From assembly GCA_041393395.1 (NCBI GenBank), contig JAWKKG010000002.1, forward strand, positions 1,100,824 to 1,164,823: a stretch of DNA of 64,000 bases, read 5' to 3'. The notes below the pieces were generated by a model that made no database searches, was not told the DNA's origin, and saw only the letters and a list, made by a program, of their open reading frames with translations. Positions 22,853 through 32,398 of this stretch are shown here, in pieces. The stretch is from JAGQIB01 sp041393395 (GTDB taxonomy: Bacteria; ARS69). The translations under genes were made by a program, and so were the position numbers. The first letter of the stretch is position 1; the number at the start of each line of letters is the position of its first letter.

Positions 22853-23659
22853 GTGGTGCAATACAAAGGCTTACCCGTGTGGTGTGCACCCGCCCTTCGC
22901 CGGCGTGCCCTCGTCGCCGCGGCGCTCGTGGGGCTGGTGGGGGGGCTTCCCGTGCCGCCGCCGGCGTGCGCGGCCGGGGATGCCCTCGAGGGAGCGCTCC
23001 GGCGCCTGCAGGCGGACGACATTCTCGTGGCCGACGCGGCGGTGGAGGAGCTGGTGGCGATCGGGGCGCCGGCCGTCGACGCGTTGCTCCCGCTCCTGGC
23101 CGACCCGCGGCGCGACGTCCGGGCCGGTGCGGTAAGGGCGCTCGGGCTTCTCGGGGATGCGCGGGCAGCGGCGCCGATCCGGACGGGCCTCGAGGCGTCG
23201 CTCGGGCAGGATCGACCCGACACGATGGAGGATCGGTACCTGCGGATCCTCCGGATCCAGGCGCTCGGGCGGCTGCGCGACGCGGATTCGCTCCCGCTGC
23301 TGCGTCGTGTCGCGGAGAGCGGCGACGATTTCGAACGCGCGCACGCCGGGATCGCGCTCTTTCTCTCCGGGGCGGATCCGGGGTACGATCTCGCGCGCGA
23401 GTGTCTGGGCGCCTCGGAAATGGCTATCCGGAATCTCGTGACGGAGGGGCTCGCGGAGTCGGATGACTCGCGGGTCGCCACACTCGTCCTTCCGCTGACG
23501 CAGGACGACTCGTGGGTCGTTCGGGACACGGCGTTCCGCACGTTGCGCCGGTTCCGGGGAGACGCGCCCGTGGCCGAGGCGTTCGCGCGAGGACGACAGG
23601 ATCCGTCGTGGTACGTGCGGGAGACCGTGGCCGAGATCGATCGGGGCGCCCGTCCCTGA
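22853..23659 (+). CDS. Exported HEAT-repeat protein
   Basis: 268 aa from GTG 22853 with AGGAGG at 22839-22844. The N-terminal hydrophobic stretch 'RRALVAAALVGLVGGLPVP' followed by CAAG suggests export. The remainder is a chain of HEAT/PBS-lyase-type helical repeats ('VDALLPLLADPRRDVRAGAVRALGLLGD', seen in short form several times), a scaffold for protein contacts. A second HEAT protein follows at 23784 and an S41 protease at 24713, suggesting a periplasmic proteolysis or quality-control group; this link is inferred from position only. Confidence 0.8.
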   Translation: MVQYKGLPVWCAPALRRRALVAAALVGLVGGLPVPPPACAAGDALEGALRRLQADDILVADAAVEELVAIGAPAVDALLPLLADPRRDVRAGAVRALGLLGDARAAAPIRTGLEASLGQDRPDTMEDRYLRILRIQALGRLRDADSLPLLRRVAESGDDFERAHAGIALFLSGADPGYDLARECLGASEMAIRNLVTEGLAESDDSRVATLVLPLTQDDSWVVRDTAFRTLRRFRGDAPVAEAFARGRQDPSWYVRETVAEIDRGARP

Positions 23660-23783
23660 TCGTGTTCGGTCCGCGAGCTTCGGGTCGGCACCGCGGCGAA
23701 AACGCCGTGACGGGAACAGATCGGACGGCGCTCGAGACGACCGGATCGAGTCGCGGGGCTTGAATCGAAAGGGGTTCGTGTAG

Positions 23784-24404
23784 ATGAAGAGAATCGTTCG
23801 CCCGCGGGCCCTGGCTTCGGCTCTGGTCGTGTGCCTCGCGCTCGCGGCGCCGGGCCGCGCGCAGGAAGAGGACACGCAGGCGAAGATCCGGACCTCGATC
23901 GACACGATGATCCAGGCGATCGAGGAAGACAACGACCCGATGCGCAACCGGATGTTCTTCGAGCTCCGGATCATCGGGAACGAGAGCGTGCCGGCGCTCG
24001 TCGAGCTCATGAAGGACAGCCGGGTGAAAGTGCGGGAGTACGCGGTGCACACCGTGAGCTACATCGACGACGAACGCTGGATCGACCCCGTGGTCGCGAT
24101 GATCCGCAACGAGCCCGAGGCCAGCACGCGAGCGATGGCGTGCCGCGCGATCGCGCGCACTCAGGACACGCCCGTGCTCGCGGAAGCCGGCCGCAAGGCG
24201 ATCCCGGTGCTGATGGAAGCCCTCGAGAAGGACGACGACGAAACGGTCCGGATGGATGCCGCGCACGCGCTCGGATGGTACGGCGATCCGGTCGCCCGTC
24301 CGGCATTGACGGAGGCCGCGAAGGGGCCCTCCGATCTCGTGCGCTATTTCGCCGAGGAAGCGCTCGAGAACATCGATCACGCGGAGAAGATGCGCTCGAA
24401 GTAG
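23784..24404 (+). CDS. Exported HEAT-repeat protein (second)
   Basis: 206 aa. Signal peptide MKRIVRPRALASALVVCLAL up to 'APGRAQ', then an acidic linker 'EEDTQAKI' and four or five HEAT units ('VPALVELMKDSRVKVREYAV', 'IPVLMEALEKDDDETVRMDA', 'RPALTEAAKG'). Related in style to the preceding gene but not a close copy. It lies 124 bases downstream and is possibly in the same transcript. A periplasmic adaptor role is inferred. Confidence 0.8.
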   Translation: MKRIVRPRALASALVVCLALAAPGRAQEEDTQAKIRTSIDTMIQAIEEDNDPMRNRMFFELRIIGNESVPALVELMKDSRVKVREYAVHTVSYIDDERWIDPVVAMIRNEPEASTRAMACRAIARTQDTPVLAEAGRKAIPVLMEALEKDDDETVRMDAAHALGWYGDPVARPALTEAAKGPSDLVRYFAEEALENIDHAEKMRSK

Positions 24405-24712
24405 GGCGCCTCGAACGGGCTCGTCGCCGCGGACCCGGGCTCGGGAAGGAGTCGCGGTCGGCTGGTCGGCCGGTGGCGACTTCTCTCGGGCGCAACTGAC
24501 CCGTCCGGTCGGAACCGGCCAGGGGCGGCGAAAACTTGCCAATCGGCCGTAAAACGAGAGGCAACCCGTCCCGGGGCATCCCCGCAGGGGGACGCGCCGT
24601 GGCACCTTTTCCCCGGAATCGGGTTCAGAACAGTGGTCGCCGGGACCGATTCTAGCGGGAGGGCGACCCGCGCCGGGATGGCGCGCCGGAGACGTCCGCA
24701 GGAGGAAGGCCC
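24405..24712. other. Intergenic region before the S41 protease gene
   Basis: 308 bp with no supportable gene. No confident terminator or promoter was found. GGAGGAAG at 24701-24708 is the ribosome binding site of the next gene. Confidence 0.4.
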
Positions 24713-26419
24713 GTGCTGAAGAGACCCGCCGCCCGTTACATCGTCTTGGCCCTCGTCGGACTCGTTCTGGTGGGCGGCGCCTCGGCCACGACGTCGTCGC
24801 GAAACGTCTATCAGAACATCAAGACCTACAATCGTATCCTCGCGAACGTGTACGACAAGTACGTCGACGAGGTCGACTCGAAGGACCTGATCTACGCGTC
24901 GATCCGCGGCATGATGGACTCGCTGGATCCGCATTCCGCGTTCCTCGAGAAGAAGCAGTACGACGATCTGATGATGGAGACGCAGGGCAAGTACGGCGGC
25001 GTCGGGATCCAGATCGACATCCGCGACGAATGGCTCACCGTCGTCTCTCCGATCGAGGGCGGTCCGGCCTACACGCTCGGGATCCAGGCCGGCGATCGGA
25101 TCATCGCGATCGAGGGCGAGTCGACGAAGGGCATCACCACCGAGCAGGCGGCGAAGAAGCTGCGCGGCCGCAAGGGCACCGTCGTCGCGATCACGATCGC
25201 GCGGAAGGGCGAGCCCGCGCCGCTGGACATCAACATCACGCGCGACGTCGTGGACCTGAAATCCGTCCCGTACGTCGGCATCGTTCGCGACGACATCGGC
25301 TACCTGCGACTCTCGCGCTTCAGCGAGGAGTCCGGTCGCGAGGTCGAAGATGGGCTGCGCAAGCTCGTCGACGCGAACGTGAAGGGCGTGATCTTCGATC
25401 TGCGGAACAACCACGGCGGTCTGCTCACGCAGGCGGTCTCGGTGGCGGACAAGTTCCTCGATCGCGGCAAGCTGATCTCGTACACGCAGGGACGCCTGGA
25501 GGCGGACCGCAGCGAGTACTACGCGACCGAGAATCCGATCCTGCCGCGCGACATCCCGATGGTCGTGCTCGTGAACACGTCGACCGCGAGCGCCGCGGAG
25601 ATCGTCGCCGGCGCGCTGCAGGACGACGGTCGCGCGGTGATTCTCGGAGAGCTCACGTACGGGAAGGGCCTCGTGCAGACGTTGATCCCGCTCGACGCGG
25701 ACGCGAATCTCAAGCTCACGACGGCGAAGTGGTACACGCCGGCGGGGCGCTGCATCCAGAAGCCGTTCGACCAGGAAGGCGCGGCCGAGGAGGAAGTGGC
25801 CGAAGCGTCCGAGGACGATCCCGCGATGACGGTCGAAGAGAAGAAGGAGACTCCGGAGGCGCCGCCCGTCGGCGGAATTCTCCCGGACGTGGAGCTGGAA
25901 GGTGAGCGCCTGACGCGCTACGGGCTCGAGCTGCTCAGCCAGAACCACTTCTTCCGGTTCGCGGTCAACTACACGGCGGAGCACGAGATCCCGCGCGACT
26001 GGCGGATCACCGAGCCGGTCGTCGACGAGTTCGAGCGCTATCTCAAGGAAGAGAAGTTCGAGTACAAGTCCGTGGCGGACCTGGAGCTCGAACGACTCCA
26101 GAAAGTCGCCGAGGAGCTCGAGTACGATCCGAGCACGCTCGCCGCGATCGATGCGCTGTCCGCGCGCATCGCGTCCGAGAAGGCGAAGGACTTCCAGCGC
26201 AATCGGGACTACGTCCGCTTCGAGACCGAGCGGGAGATCCTCTCCAAGGTCTGGGGGACCGAGGGTCGCTACGAGGCCACGCTGCGCGACGACAACCAGG
26301 CGCAGGCGGCCGTGGACGTTCTCGAGGACGACGAGCGCTACCACGGTCTTCTCGACGGGAAGCGCGAGATCGCGGCGGCTCACCCGACGGAGTCGAAGGT
26401 GGCCGGCACCGACAACTAG
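24713..26419 (+). CDS. S41 family C-terminal processing protease (CtpA/Prc-like)
   Basis: 568 aa from GTG 24713 with GGAGGAAG 5 bases upstream. An N-terminal hydrophobic segment (residues ~7-27) exports or anchors it. Then follow the S41 helical start ('RGMMDSLDPHSAFLEKKQY'), a PDZ domain ('GVGIQIDIRDEWLTVVSPIEGGPAY', here in short form, ~residues 88-165) and the catalytic core. The Ser/Lys dyad is Ser293 in TASAAEI and Lys318 in YGKGLVQT. A ~180-residue acidic C-terminal extension follows. It cleaves proteins near their C-termini in the periplasm. The two HEAT proteins upstream could be adaptors, as TPR proteins are for Prc; that is inference. Hairpins follow the stop. Confidence 0.93.
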   Translation: MLKRPAARYIVLALVGLVLVGGASATTSSRNVYQNIKTYNRILANVYDKYVDEVDSKDLIYASIRGMMDSLDPHSAFLEKKQYDDLMMETQGKYGGVGIQIDIRDEWLTVVSPIEGGPAYTLGIQAGDRIIAIEGESTKGITTEQAAKKLRGRKGTVVAITIARKGEPAPLDINITRDVVDLKSVPYVGIVRDDIGYLRLSRFSEESGREVEDGLRKLVDANVKGVIFDLRNNHGGLLTQAVSVADKFLDRGKLISYTQGRLEADRSEYYATENPILPRDIPMVVLVNTSTASAAEIVAGALQDDGRAVILGELTYGKGLVQTLIPLDADANLKLTTAKWYTPAGRCIQKPFDQEGAAEEEVAEASEDDPAMTVEEKKETPEAPPVGGILPDVELEGERLTRYGLELLSQNHFFRFAVNYTAEHEIPRDWRITEPVVDEFERYLKEEKFEYKSVADLELERLQKVAEELEYDPSTLAAIDALSARIASEKAKDFQRNRDYVRFETEREILSKVWGTEGRYEATLRDDNQAQAAVDVLEDDERYHGLLDGKREIAAAHPTESKVAGTDN

Positions 26420-26476
26420 CTCCCCATTTGGGGAGCTCGAAGAGCGAGGGGCGTCTCCGAGGTCGGGGGCGCCCTT
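26418..26476 (+). terminator. Double hairpin, probable terminator of the S41 gene
   Basis: The first hairpin is a perfect 8-bp stem (26418-26425 with 26430-26437, loop ATTT) that overlaps the stop codon. The second is a 10-bp stem with G-T pairs (26449-26458 with 26465-26474) followed by TTCGTCGTTTCG. Neither has a long T-run, so efficiency is uncertain. Confidence 0.5.
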
Positions 26477-26552
26477 CGTCGTTTCGAGCGTCCGCCCGGT
26501 ACCGCCCCGCTGCCCTGTCGTCCCCGGAGGGGTGATCGCCGCGGCGCGTCGC

Positions 26553-26581
26553 TTTACGGGCGTCGTCCGCGCCCTTAGAAT
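26553..26581 (+). promoter_or_regulatory. Candidate sigma-70 promoter of the Bat operon
   Basis: -35 TTTACG (26553-26558), 17-base spacer, -10 TAGAAT (26576-26581, five of six). It sits ~170 bases before moxR in an otherwise empty 330-bp gap. It would start the eight-gene transcript ending at 34963. Confidence 0.5.
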
Positions 26582-26749
26582 CGCCCGATTGCAGCGGTTC
26601 GTGGTCGCCGGATTCGAGCGTCGGACGCGCCCCTGGCCGCGGAAGTGCACTCCGGAGCCCCAGGAACCTGATCACCGCTTCGCGGTTCAAGACCCCGGAG
26701 CAGCGGGCGCGGCGGCGCGTTCCGATCTTCCCCCACCAGGAGGGATCCA

Positions 26750-27742
26750 GTGCTGGCCCGGGATATCGAGGTGCTCAACGACCGCATTCGGGAGCAAAGT
26801 GCGTTCGTCGAGGACATTCTCGGCGAGATGGGCAAAGTCATCGTCGGACAGCGCGGCATGACGGAGCGCCTGCTCGTGGCGCTGCTGGCCGACGGCCATG
26901 TGCTGCTGGAAGGCGTCCCCGGTCTCGCGAAGACGCTGACCGTCTCCACGCTCGCGAGCCTGTGCGACGCGAAGTTCCAGCGAATCCAGTTCACGCCGGA
27001 CCTCTTGCCCGCGGACCTCGTGGGTACCCTGATCTACGATCAGCGCACCGGTGACTTCGTACCGAAGAAGGGTCCGGTCTTCGCGAACATCATCCTCGCC
27101 GACGAGGTGAACCGCGCGCCGGCCAAGGTCCAGTCCGCGCTGCTCGAGGCGATGCAGGAACGGCAGGTCACGATCGGCGAGACCACGTACCGACTCGACC
27201 AGCCGTTCCTCGTGATGGCCACGCAGAATCCGATCGAGCAGGAAGGCACCTATCCGCTGCCGGAGGCCCAGGTCGACCGCTTCATGCTGAAGGTCGTCGT
27301 GTCGTATCCGGAGCCGGAAGAGGAGCTCGAGATCCTGCGGCGGCAGACGGGGCCGCCCGGCGAGAAGCCGCGCCGACTCATCACGCCTGCCGCGCTCATC
27401 GCCGCCCGCGACGTGGTGCGCGAGATCTACGTGGACGACAAGGTGCAGCGCTACGTGGTGGATCTCGTGACGGCGACCCGCGATCCGGCCCGCGCCGGGC
27501 TCGCCGACCTGGCGGGCCTCATCGAGTACGGCGCCTCCCCGCGCGCCACGATCAGCCTCGTACTCGCGGGCAAGGCCCACGCGTTCCTGCGACGTCGCGG
27601 CTACGTGACGCCGGACGACATCCGGGCGCTCGGCCTCGACGTGCTGCGCCACCGCGTGCACCTCACGTACGAAGCCGAGGCGGAGAACGTGACGTCGGAG
27701 GACGTGGTGCGGCGGATCTTCGACACGATCGAGGTTCCCTAG
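26750..27742 (+). CDS. MoxR-family AAA+ ATPase
   Basis: 330 aa from GTG 26750 with AGGAGGG upstream. Walker A is 'GVPGLAKT', Walker B 'IILADEVNRAP', and sensor 1 'VMATQNPIEQEGTYPLPEAQ', all typical of MoxR. MoxR ATPases act as chaperones for von Willebrand factor A proteins. It heads an operon with DUF58, two BatD-like genes, BatA/BatB (VWA), BatC (TPR) and BatE, the standard partner set for envelope stress or aerotolerance. Sixteen bases separate it from the DUF58 gene. Confidence 0.95.
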   Translation: MLARDIEVLNDRIREQSAFVEDILGEMGKVIVGQRGMTERLLVALLADGHVLLEGVPGLAKTLTVSTLASLCDAKFQRIQFTPDLLPADLVGTLIYDQRTGDFVPKKGPVFANIILADEVNRAPAKVQSALLEAMQERQVTIGETTYRLDQPFLVMATQNPIEQEGTYPLPEAQVDRFMLKVVVSYPEPEEELEILRRQTGPPGEKPRRLITPAALIAARDVVREIYVDDKVQRYVVDLVTATRDPARAGLADLAGLIEYGASPRATISLVLAGKAHAFLRRRGYVTPDDIRALGLDVLRHRVHLTYEAEAENVTSEDVVRRIFDTIEVP

Positions 27743-27758
27743 TCCGCGAGGTCTTGCC

Positions 27759-28640
27759 GTGATCCCGCCGGAGATACTCCAGGCCGTCAAGCTGATCGAG
27801 ATCCGATCGCGTTCCCTCGTGAACGACGTCTTCGCCGGCGAGTACCACAGTGTGTTCAAGGGTCGCGGCATGGAGTTCGCCGAGGTGCGCCAGTACCTGC
27901 CCGGCGACGACGTGCGCACGATCGACTGGAACGTCACCGCGCGCACCGGTCATCCGTACGTGAAGAAGTACTCGGAGGAGCGCGAGCAGACGGTCATGTT
28001 CCTGATCGATGCGTCACGTTCGCTCGACTTCGGCACCGTTGCCCGCATGAAGGGCGAGATCGCGGCCGAGATCGCGGCCGTGCTCGCGTTCTCCGCGATC
28101 CGCAACAACGACAAGGTCGGCGCGATCATCTTCACGGATCGCATCGAGCTGTTCATTCCCCCGAAGAAGGGCAAGCAGCACGTGCTTCGCGTGATTCGCG
28201 AGATGCTGTTCTTCCGCCCGGAAGGTCGCGGGACCGACGTGGGACTCGCGCTGGAGTACCTGTCGCGGGTCGTTCGCCGCAAGGCGGTGGTGTTCCTGCT
28301 CTCGGACTTCGTGTCCGCGGACTACACGCGTCCGCTTCGCGTCGCGAACCGCCGGCACGACCTCACGGCGATCACGATCACGGATCCGGCCGAGGACGAG
28401 TTGCCGGCCGTGGGCCTTTTGCATCTCGTCGACGCCGAGGATGGTCGCGAACGTCTCGTGGACGCCTCCAGCGCGCGCGTGCGGGAGGAGTTCGCGCGCG
28501 CGCGACGCGAGTTCCGCGAGCAACGTCGCCAGGTCTTCCGGCGTTACCGCGTGGATTCGGTCGACGTGCGCACGGATCGCCCCTACGCGGAACCGCTGAT
28601 CGCGTTCTTCCGGAAGCGCGAGCGGGAGCTCGCCGCATGA
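27759..28640 (+). CDS. DUF58 domain protein of the Bat operon
   Basis: 293 aa. The hallmark 'DDVRTIDWNVTAR' is present at ~residues 49-61, followed by a VWA-like fold whose MIDAS start reads 'FLIDASRSL', with only part of the usual DxSxS site. It is cytoplasmic, without membrane helices. DUF58 proteins nearly always accompany MoxR and are thought to be its targets or adaptors. Its stop overlaps the next start (ATGA at 28637-28640). Confidence 0.93.
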   Translation: MIPPEILQAVKLIEIRSRSLVNDVFAGEYHSVFKGRGMEFAEVRQYLPGDDVRTIDWNVTARTGHPYVKKYSEEREQTVMFLIDASRSLDFGTVARMKGEIAAEIAAVLAFSAIRNNDKVGAIIFTDRIELFIPPKKGKQHVLRVIREMLFFRPEGRGTDVGLALEYLSRVVRRKAVVFLLSDFVSADYTRPLRVANRRHDLTAITITDPAEDELPAVGLLHLVDAEDGRERLVDASSARVREEFARARREFREQRRQVFRRYRVDSVDVRTDRPYAEPLIAFFRKRERELAA

Positions 28641-29635
28641 CGCGTCGGCTTCGCGGCGGATCGCTGGGGGCAATCGGAGTTGCGCTGCTGCTCGCCCTCA
28701 TCGGAGCGGCGGCCGGGTGGACGCAGACGGACGTCCCGCATCCCACGGCAAGTGTCGACACGACGGCGGTCCCGATCGGCGGCTCGGTGACGCTCACCGT
28801 CGAGGTCCCGACCCCCGAGGGTTGGTTTGCGGAGCCGCCGCGGCTGGAAGGCGACCTCGGACCGTTTCGCGTGCGCAATCTCGTGGAGACCGACCGGACT
28901 GCGGACGGCCGACGTTTCGTCGCGCGTCTCGTGGCGATGGAGGCGGGACCGGGCGAGATCCCTCCGATCGAGATGACGGTCCGTCGCGGGGAAGACGAAC
29001 CGGTGGTGGTGGCGACGGAAGGGATCGCCGTGGAGATCACCTCGAACCTGCCGCCCCCGGATCCGGCCGCCGCGGACTCCGCGGACGTCCCCGCGCCGGC
29101 GCCTTTCAAGCCGGCGCTGGAGGCTCCGCGCGATTGGCGTCCCGTGATCGTGGCCGCGATCGCGCTGATCGTGGGAGTTGCCCTCGGATTCCTGCTCTGG
29201 CGCCGCCTGCGCGCGCGCGGACCGGCCGAGGAGATCGCACCCGCCGCGCCGCGTGTGCCGAGCCGCCCCGCCTGGGAGATCGCGCTGGAGGAGCTGGATC
29301 GGATCGCGGCCGAGGGCCTCGTTGATCGGGGCGAGCTCCGACGGCAGTACGAGGAGGTGACCTTCGCGGTGCGCCGCTATCTGGAGGACCGCTATGGCGT
29401 CCCCGCCCTGGAATCCACGACCGACGAGCTGCGAGAGCGGCTCCGCCGCGCTCCCGTCCCGCCGGAGCAGGCGTCGCGGGCGGTGAACCTGTTCGCGGAG
29501 GCGGATCTCGTGAAGTTCGCGAAGGCGACGCCCGAGGCGACGGCGGCACGGGACACGGAGCGACGCGCACGCGAGTTCGTGCGCGCCACGATGCCGGCCG
29601 CGTCGGCCCCGTCGACAGGGGAGGCGTCCTCTTGA
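28637..29635 (+). CDS. Membrane-anchored BatD-like/DUF4381-type protein
   Basis: 332 aa. There is a signal/anchor helix at residues ~10-28, then an Ig-like periplasmic domain of the BatD kind ('SVTLTVEVPTPEGW', 'ETDRTADGRRFVARL'), a Pro-rich stretch, one membrane helix (~176-192, 'VIVAAIALIVGVALGFLLW'), and a helical cytosolic domain 'RRQYEEVTFAVRRYLEDRYG'. Its C-terminal domain parallels the end of BatD at 32388, so the operon carries a long and a short BatD-type protein. ATGA-type overlaps exist on both sides (28637-28640, 29632-29635). Confidence 0.8.
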   Translation: MTRRLRGGSLGAIGVALLLALIGAAAGWTQTDVPHPTASVDTTAVPIGGSVTLTVEVPTPEGWFAEPPRLEGDLGPFRVRNLVETDRTADGRRFVARLVAMEAGPGEIPPIEMTVRRGEDEPVVVATEGIAVEITSNLPPPDPAAADSADVPAPAPFKPALEAPRDWRPVIVAAIALIVGVALGFLLWRRLRARGPAEEIAPAAPRVPSRPAWEIALEELDRIAAEGLVDRGELRRQYEEVTFAVRRYLEDRYGVPALESTTDELRERLRRAPVPPEQASRAVNLFAEADLVKFAKATPEATAARDTERRAREFVRATMPAASAPSTGEASS

Positions 29636-30642
29636 TGACGTTCGAGCATCCGCTCTTCCTCCTCGCGCTGATCCCGTTGCTGGCGATCACGGCGTGGACG
29701 TACCGCGCGGGTCTGCGTCGACGACCGGGGGCACGCTACCCCGCGCTGTCTCCGTTTGCGCGGGGCGGCACCACGGCCACCGTGCGGCTGCGAGGAATAC
29801 TGCCCTTGATGCGGTTCCTCGGCGCGGCCGCCCTGATCGTGGCACTCGCCCGGCCGCAGATCGTGGAGCGCGAGGAGGAGATCCGGACCGAGGGCATCGA
29901 CATCATGCTCGCGCTCGACATCTCGGGCTCGATGAAGGCGGAGGACTTCAAACCGGAGAATCGCCTCAACGTCGCGAAGCAGGTGGTGGACGAGTTCCTC
30001 GGCCTGGTCACGAACGATCGCATCGGCCTCGTGGTGTTTGCCGGTCAGGCGTTCACCCAGTGTCCGCTCACGCTCGACTACGACGTGTTGCGAACGATGC
30101 TCGCGCGCGTGGAGATCGGGATGATCGAGGACGGCACCGCGATCGGAACCGCGCTCGCGAACTGCGTGAACCGGCTGAAGGATTCCGAGGCCAAGAGCAA
30201 GGTCGCGATCCTGCTGACCGATGGCGAGAACAATGCGGGCAAGATCGATCCGATGACGGCGTCGAAGGTCGCGAAGGCGCTCGGCGTGCGCGTGTACACG
30301 ATCGGAGTCGGGAAGGAAGGCGGTGCGCCCATCCCGGTGGATCATCCCGTGTTCGGCAAGAGCTACGCACGCAACCCGGACGGCTCGCTGGTGCTCACGA
30401 AGATCGACGAGAAATCGCTCCGGGAGATCGCCGGCACAACGGGCGGCGAGTACTTCCGCGCGACGGACGCCGAGGCCCTGAAGAAGATCTACGAGCAGAT
30501 CCTGAATCTGGAGCGGACGAAGTTCCAGGTGAAGCAGTTCGAGAAGGTGCAGGAACTGTACCGCTGGGCCGCCGTGCCCGGAGTCCTCCTGCTCGTCCTC
30601 GAGCTGCTCCTCGCGCATACGCGCCTGCGGGTGCTGCCATGA
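29632..30642 (+). CDS. batA: BatA-like VWA protein
   Basis: 336 aa. Two N-terminal membrane helices ('PLFLLALIPLLAITAW', ~55-73 'LRGILPLMRFLGAAALIVA') precede a VWA domain whose MIDAS motif is intact ('ALDISGSMKAED', later 'LLTDGENNAG'). A third helix lies near the C-terminus (~308-330). This is the standard BatA layout, with the VWA domain on the periplasmic side. It binds a divalent cation and probably protein partners, remodelled by MoxR. It overlaps batB by four bases (30639-30642). Confidence 0.92.
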   Translation: MMTFEHPLFLLALIPLLAITAWTYRAGLRRRPGARYPALSPFARGGTTATVRLRGILPLMRFLGAAALIVALARPQIVEREEEIRTEGIDIMLALDISGSMKAEDFKPENRLNVAKQVVDEFLGLVTNDRIGLVVFAGQAFTQCPLTLDYDVLRTMLARVEIGMIEDGTAIGTALANCVNRLKDSEAKSKVAILLTDGENNAGKIDPMTASKVAKALGVRVYTIGVGKEGGAPIPVDHPVFGKSYARNPDGSLVLTKIDEKSLREIAGTTGGEYFRATDAEALKKIYEQILNLERTKFQVKQFEKVQELYRWAAVPGVLLLVLELLLAHTRLRVLP

Positions 30643-31658
30643 GATTCTCCCGTCCCGAGCTCCTGTGGCTGCTGATTCCGGCCCTCGTGCTCCTGCCGAC
30701 GTTCTTCGCGCTCGCGTTCCGATCGGCGGACCGCGCCCGCCGACGTCTCGTGGCGGCGGAGCTCGTGCCGAAGCTCGTTCGCGGGTTCTCGCCGAGCCGC
30801 CGCCGCACGAAGGCGATCCTGCAAACGACGGCGCTGTTGCTCGTGCTGTTCGCGCTCGCCGGTCCGCGCGTGGGCAGCCGCGAGATCACGGTGAAACGTC
30901 GCGGCATCGATCTCATCGTGGCGATCGACACGTCTCGTTCGATGCTCGCGCAGGACATCAAGCCGTCGCGCCTCCTGAAGGCGCGACGCGAAGTGTCGGC
31001 GCTCCTCGATCGACTGGACGGCGACCGCGTGGGCCTCGTGGCGTTCGCCGGCGACGCGTTCCTCCAGTGCCCGCTCACGATCGACTACGGCGCGGCCCGC
31101 ATGTTCCTGGACGTGCTCGACGTGAACTCCGTCTCGAGGCCGGGCACGAACGTCGGCGCGGCGATTCGGACGTCGCTCGCGGCGTTCGGGGAGGGCGAGT
31201 CCAAGCACCAGGCGCTGATTCTCGTGACCGACGGCGAGGACCTCTCCGGTGACGCGCTCGCCGCGGCCGAGGAGGCCGCTCGCCGCGGCATCCGGATCTT
31301 CACCGTCGGCGTCGGCAGTGAGGCCGGCGAGCCGATTCCGGATCCGGAGTCGGGCTCGTTCCACAAGGACCGCAAGGGCGAGATCGTGATGTCGCGCCTG
31401 GATGCGGAGACGCTCGAGCGCATCGCGCTGGAGACCGGCGGTCAGTTCCATCGCGCTTCGATGGGCGAGCTGGAGCTCGATCGGATCTGGGACGAGCTGT
31501 CACGGCTCGAGGAACGGGACGTGGCATCCCGTGCGTTCACCGCCTGGGAAGAACGTTTCCAGATTCCGCTCGGCCTCGCGGTGCTGCTCCTGTTGCTGGA
31601 CTTCGCGCTGCCGGAGCGCATCCGCACGCGCCGGGAGTGGGAGGGTCGATTCGCATGA
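30639..31658 (+). CDS. batB: BatB-like VWA protein
   Basis: 339 aa from ATG 30639, which overlaps the batA stop. Same layout as BatA: two N-terminal helices, a VWA domain with 'AIDTSRSMLAQD' and 'LVTDGEDLSG', and a final helix ('PLGLAVLLLLLDFAL'). The pair probably arose by duplication. BatA and BatB are thought to form a membrane complex with BatC/BatE TPR proteins. It overlaps batC at 31655-31658. Confidence 0.92.
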   Translation: MRFSRPELLWLLIPALVLLPTFFALAFRSADRARRRLVAAELVPKLVRGFSPSRRRTKAILQTTALLLVLFALAGPRVGSREITVKRRGIDLIVAIDTSRSMLAQDIKPSRLLKARREVSALLDRLDGDRVGLVAFAGDAFLQCPLTIDYGAARMFLDVLDVNSVSRPGTNVGAAIRTSLAAFGEGESKHQALILVTDGEDLSGDALAAAEEAARRGIRIFTVGVGSEAGEPIPDPESGSFHKDRKGEIVMSRLDAETLERIALETGGQFHRASMGELELDRIWDELSRLEERDVASRAFTAWEERFQIPLGLAVLLLLLDFALPERIRTRREWEGRFA

Positions 31659-32398
31659 GGCGTCTGTTCCCGCTCCTCGCTCTGCCCTGGCTCGTGGCGT
31701 GGTCGTTCTTCGATCCGTTCCACGAGCACGTGGAGAAGGGGAATCGCGCCGCCGCGGAGGGAAAGGCGAAGGAGGCGGTTCAGGAGTACGGCGAGGCGGC
31801 GCGGGAGGATCCCGGCTCCCCGATCCCCGACTTCAACCGCGGGCTCGCACTCGCCCAGGACGGCGACGAGGACGCCGCGCGCGACGCGTTTCTGGCCGCG
31901 GCGGCGGCCGAGGACGCCGACGTGGCCGCGGACGCGCTGTACAATCTCGGCAACCTGCACCTGGCGAATCAGGAGCCCGAACCGGCGATCGATTCCTTTC
32001 TGAAGAGTCTGGACCTGGACCCGAACGATCCGGACACGCGCCGGAACCTCGAGCTCGCCCTGCAGATGCAGGAGCAACAGCAACAACAGCAGCAGCAACA
32101 GCAGCAGGACTCGGACGAGAACCAGGATGGAGACGAGCAGGAGCAGGACCAGCAGCAACCGTCCGAGGATCCGAACCAGGACCAGCCGCCGGACGACACG
32201 CAGCAGGACGAAACGCCCCAGGACCAGAACCAGGACCAGCAGCAGGAGGAGGAGCAGCAGCCGCAGCCTTCCGAGGAGTTCTCCAAGGAGGACGCGGAGC
32301 GTCTGCTCAACGCCGTGCAGAGCGACGAGCTGAAGGTGCTCGAGCAGCTTCAGCCGGAGCAGCCGGCCGTGCCGGGAGGGTCGCCCGATGACTGGTAG
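31655..32398 (+). CDS. batC: BatC-like TPR protein with poly-Gln/Glu-rich tail
   Basis: 247 aa from ATG 31655. A short signal-like N-terminus ('LFPLLALPWLVAWSFF') is followed by three TPR units (~residues 22-135; 'ALYNLGNLHLANQEPEPAI'). Then comes a low-complexity region with 11 consecutive Gln (residues 141-151, mixed CAA/CAG codons) and many Gln/Asp/Glu, ending in a short helix. TPR plus an acidic Q-rich tail is known for BatC, though the tract is long here. The last 11 bases overlap batD. Confidence 0.88.
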   Translation: MRRLFPLLALPWLVAWSFFDPFHEHVEKGNRAAAEGKAKEAVQEYGEAAREDPGSPIPDFNRGLALAQDGDEDAARDAFLAAAAAEDADVAADALYNLGNLHLANQEPEPAIDSFLKSLDLDPNDPDTRRNLELALQMQEQQQQQQQQQQQDSDENQDGDEQEQDQQQPSEDPNQDQPPDDTQQDETPQDQNQDQQQEEEQQPQPSEEFSKEDAERLLNAVQSDELKVLEQLQPEQPAVPGGSPDDW

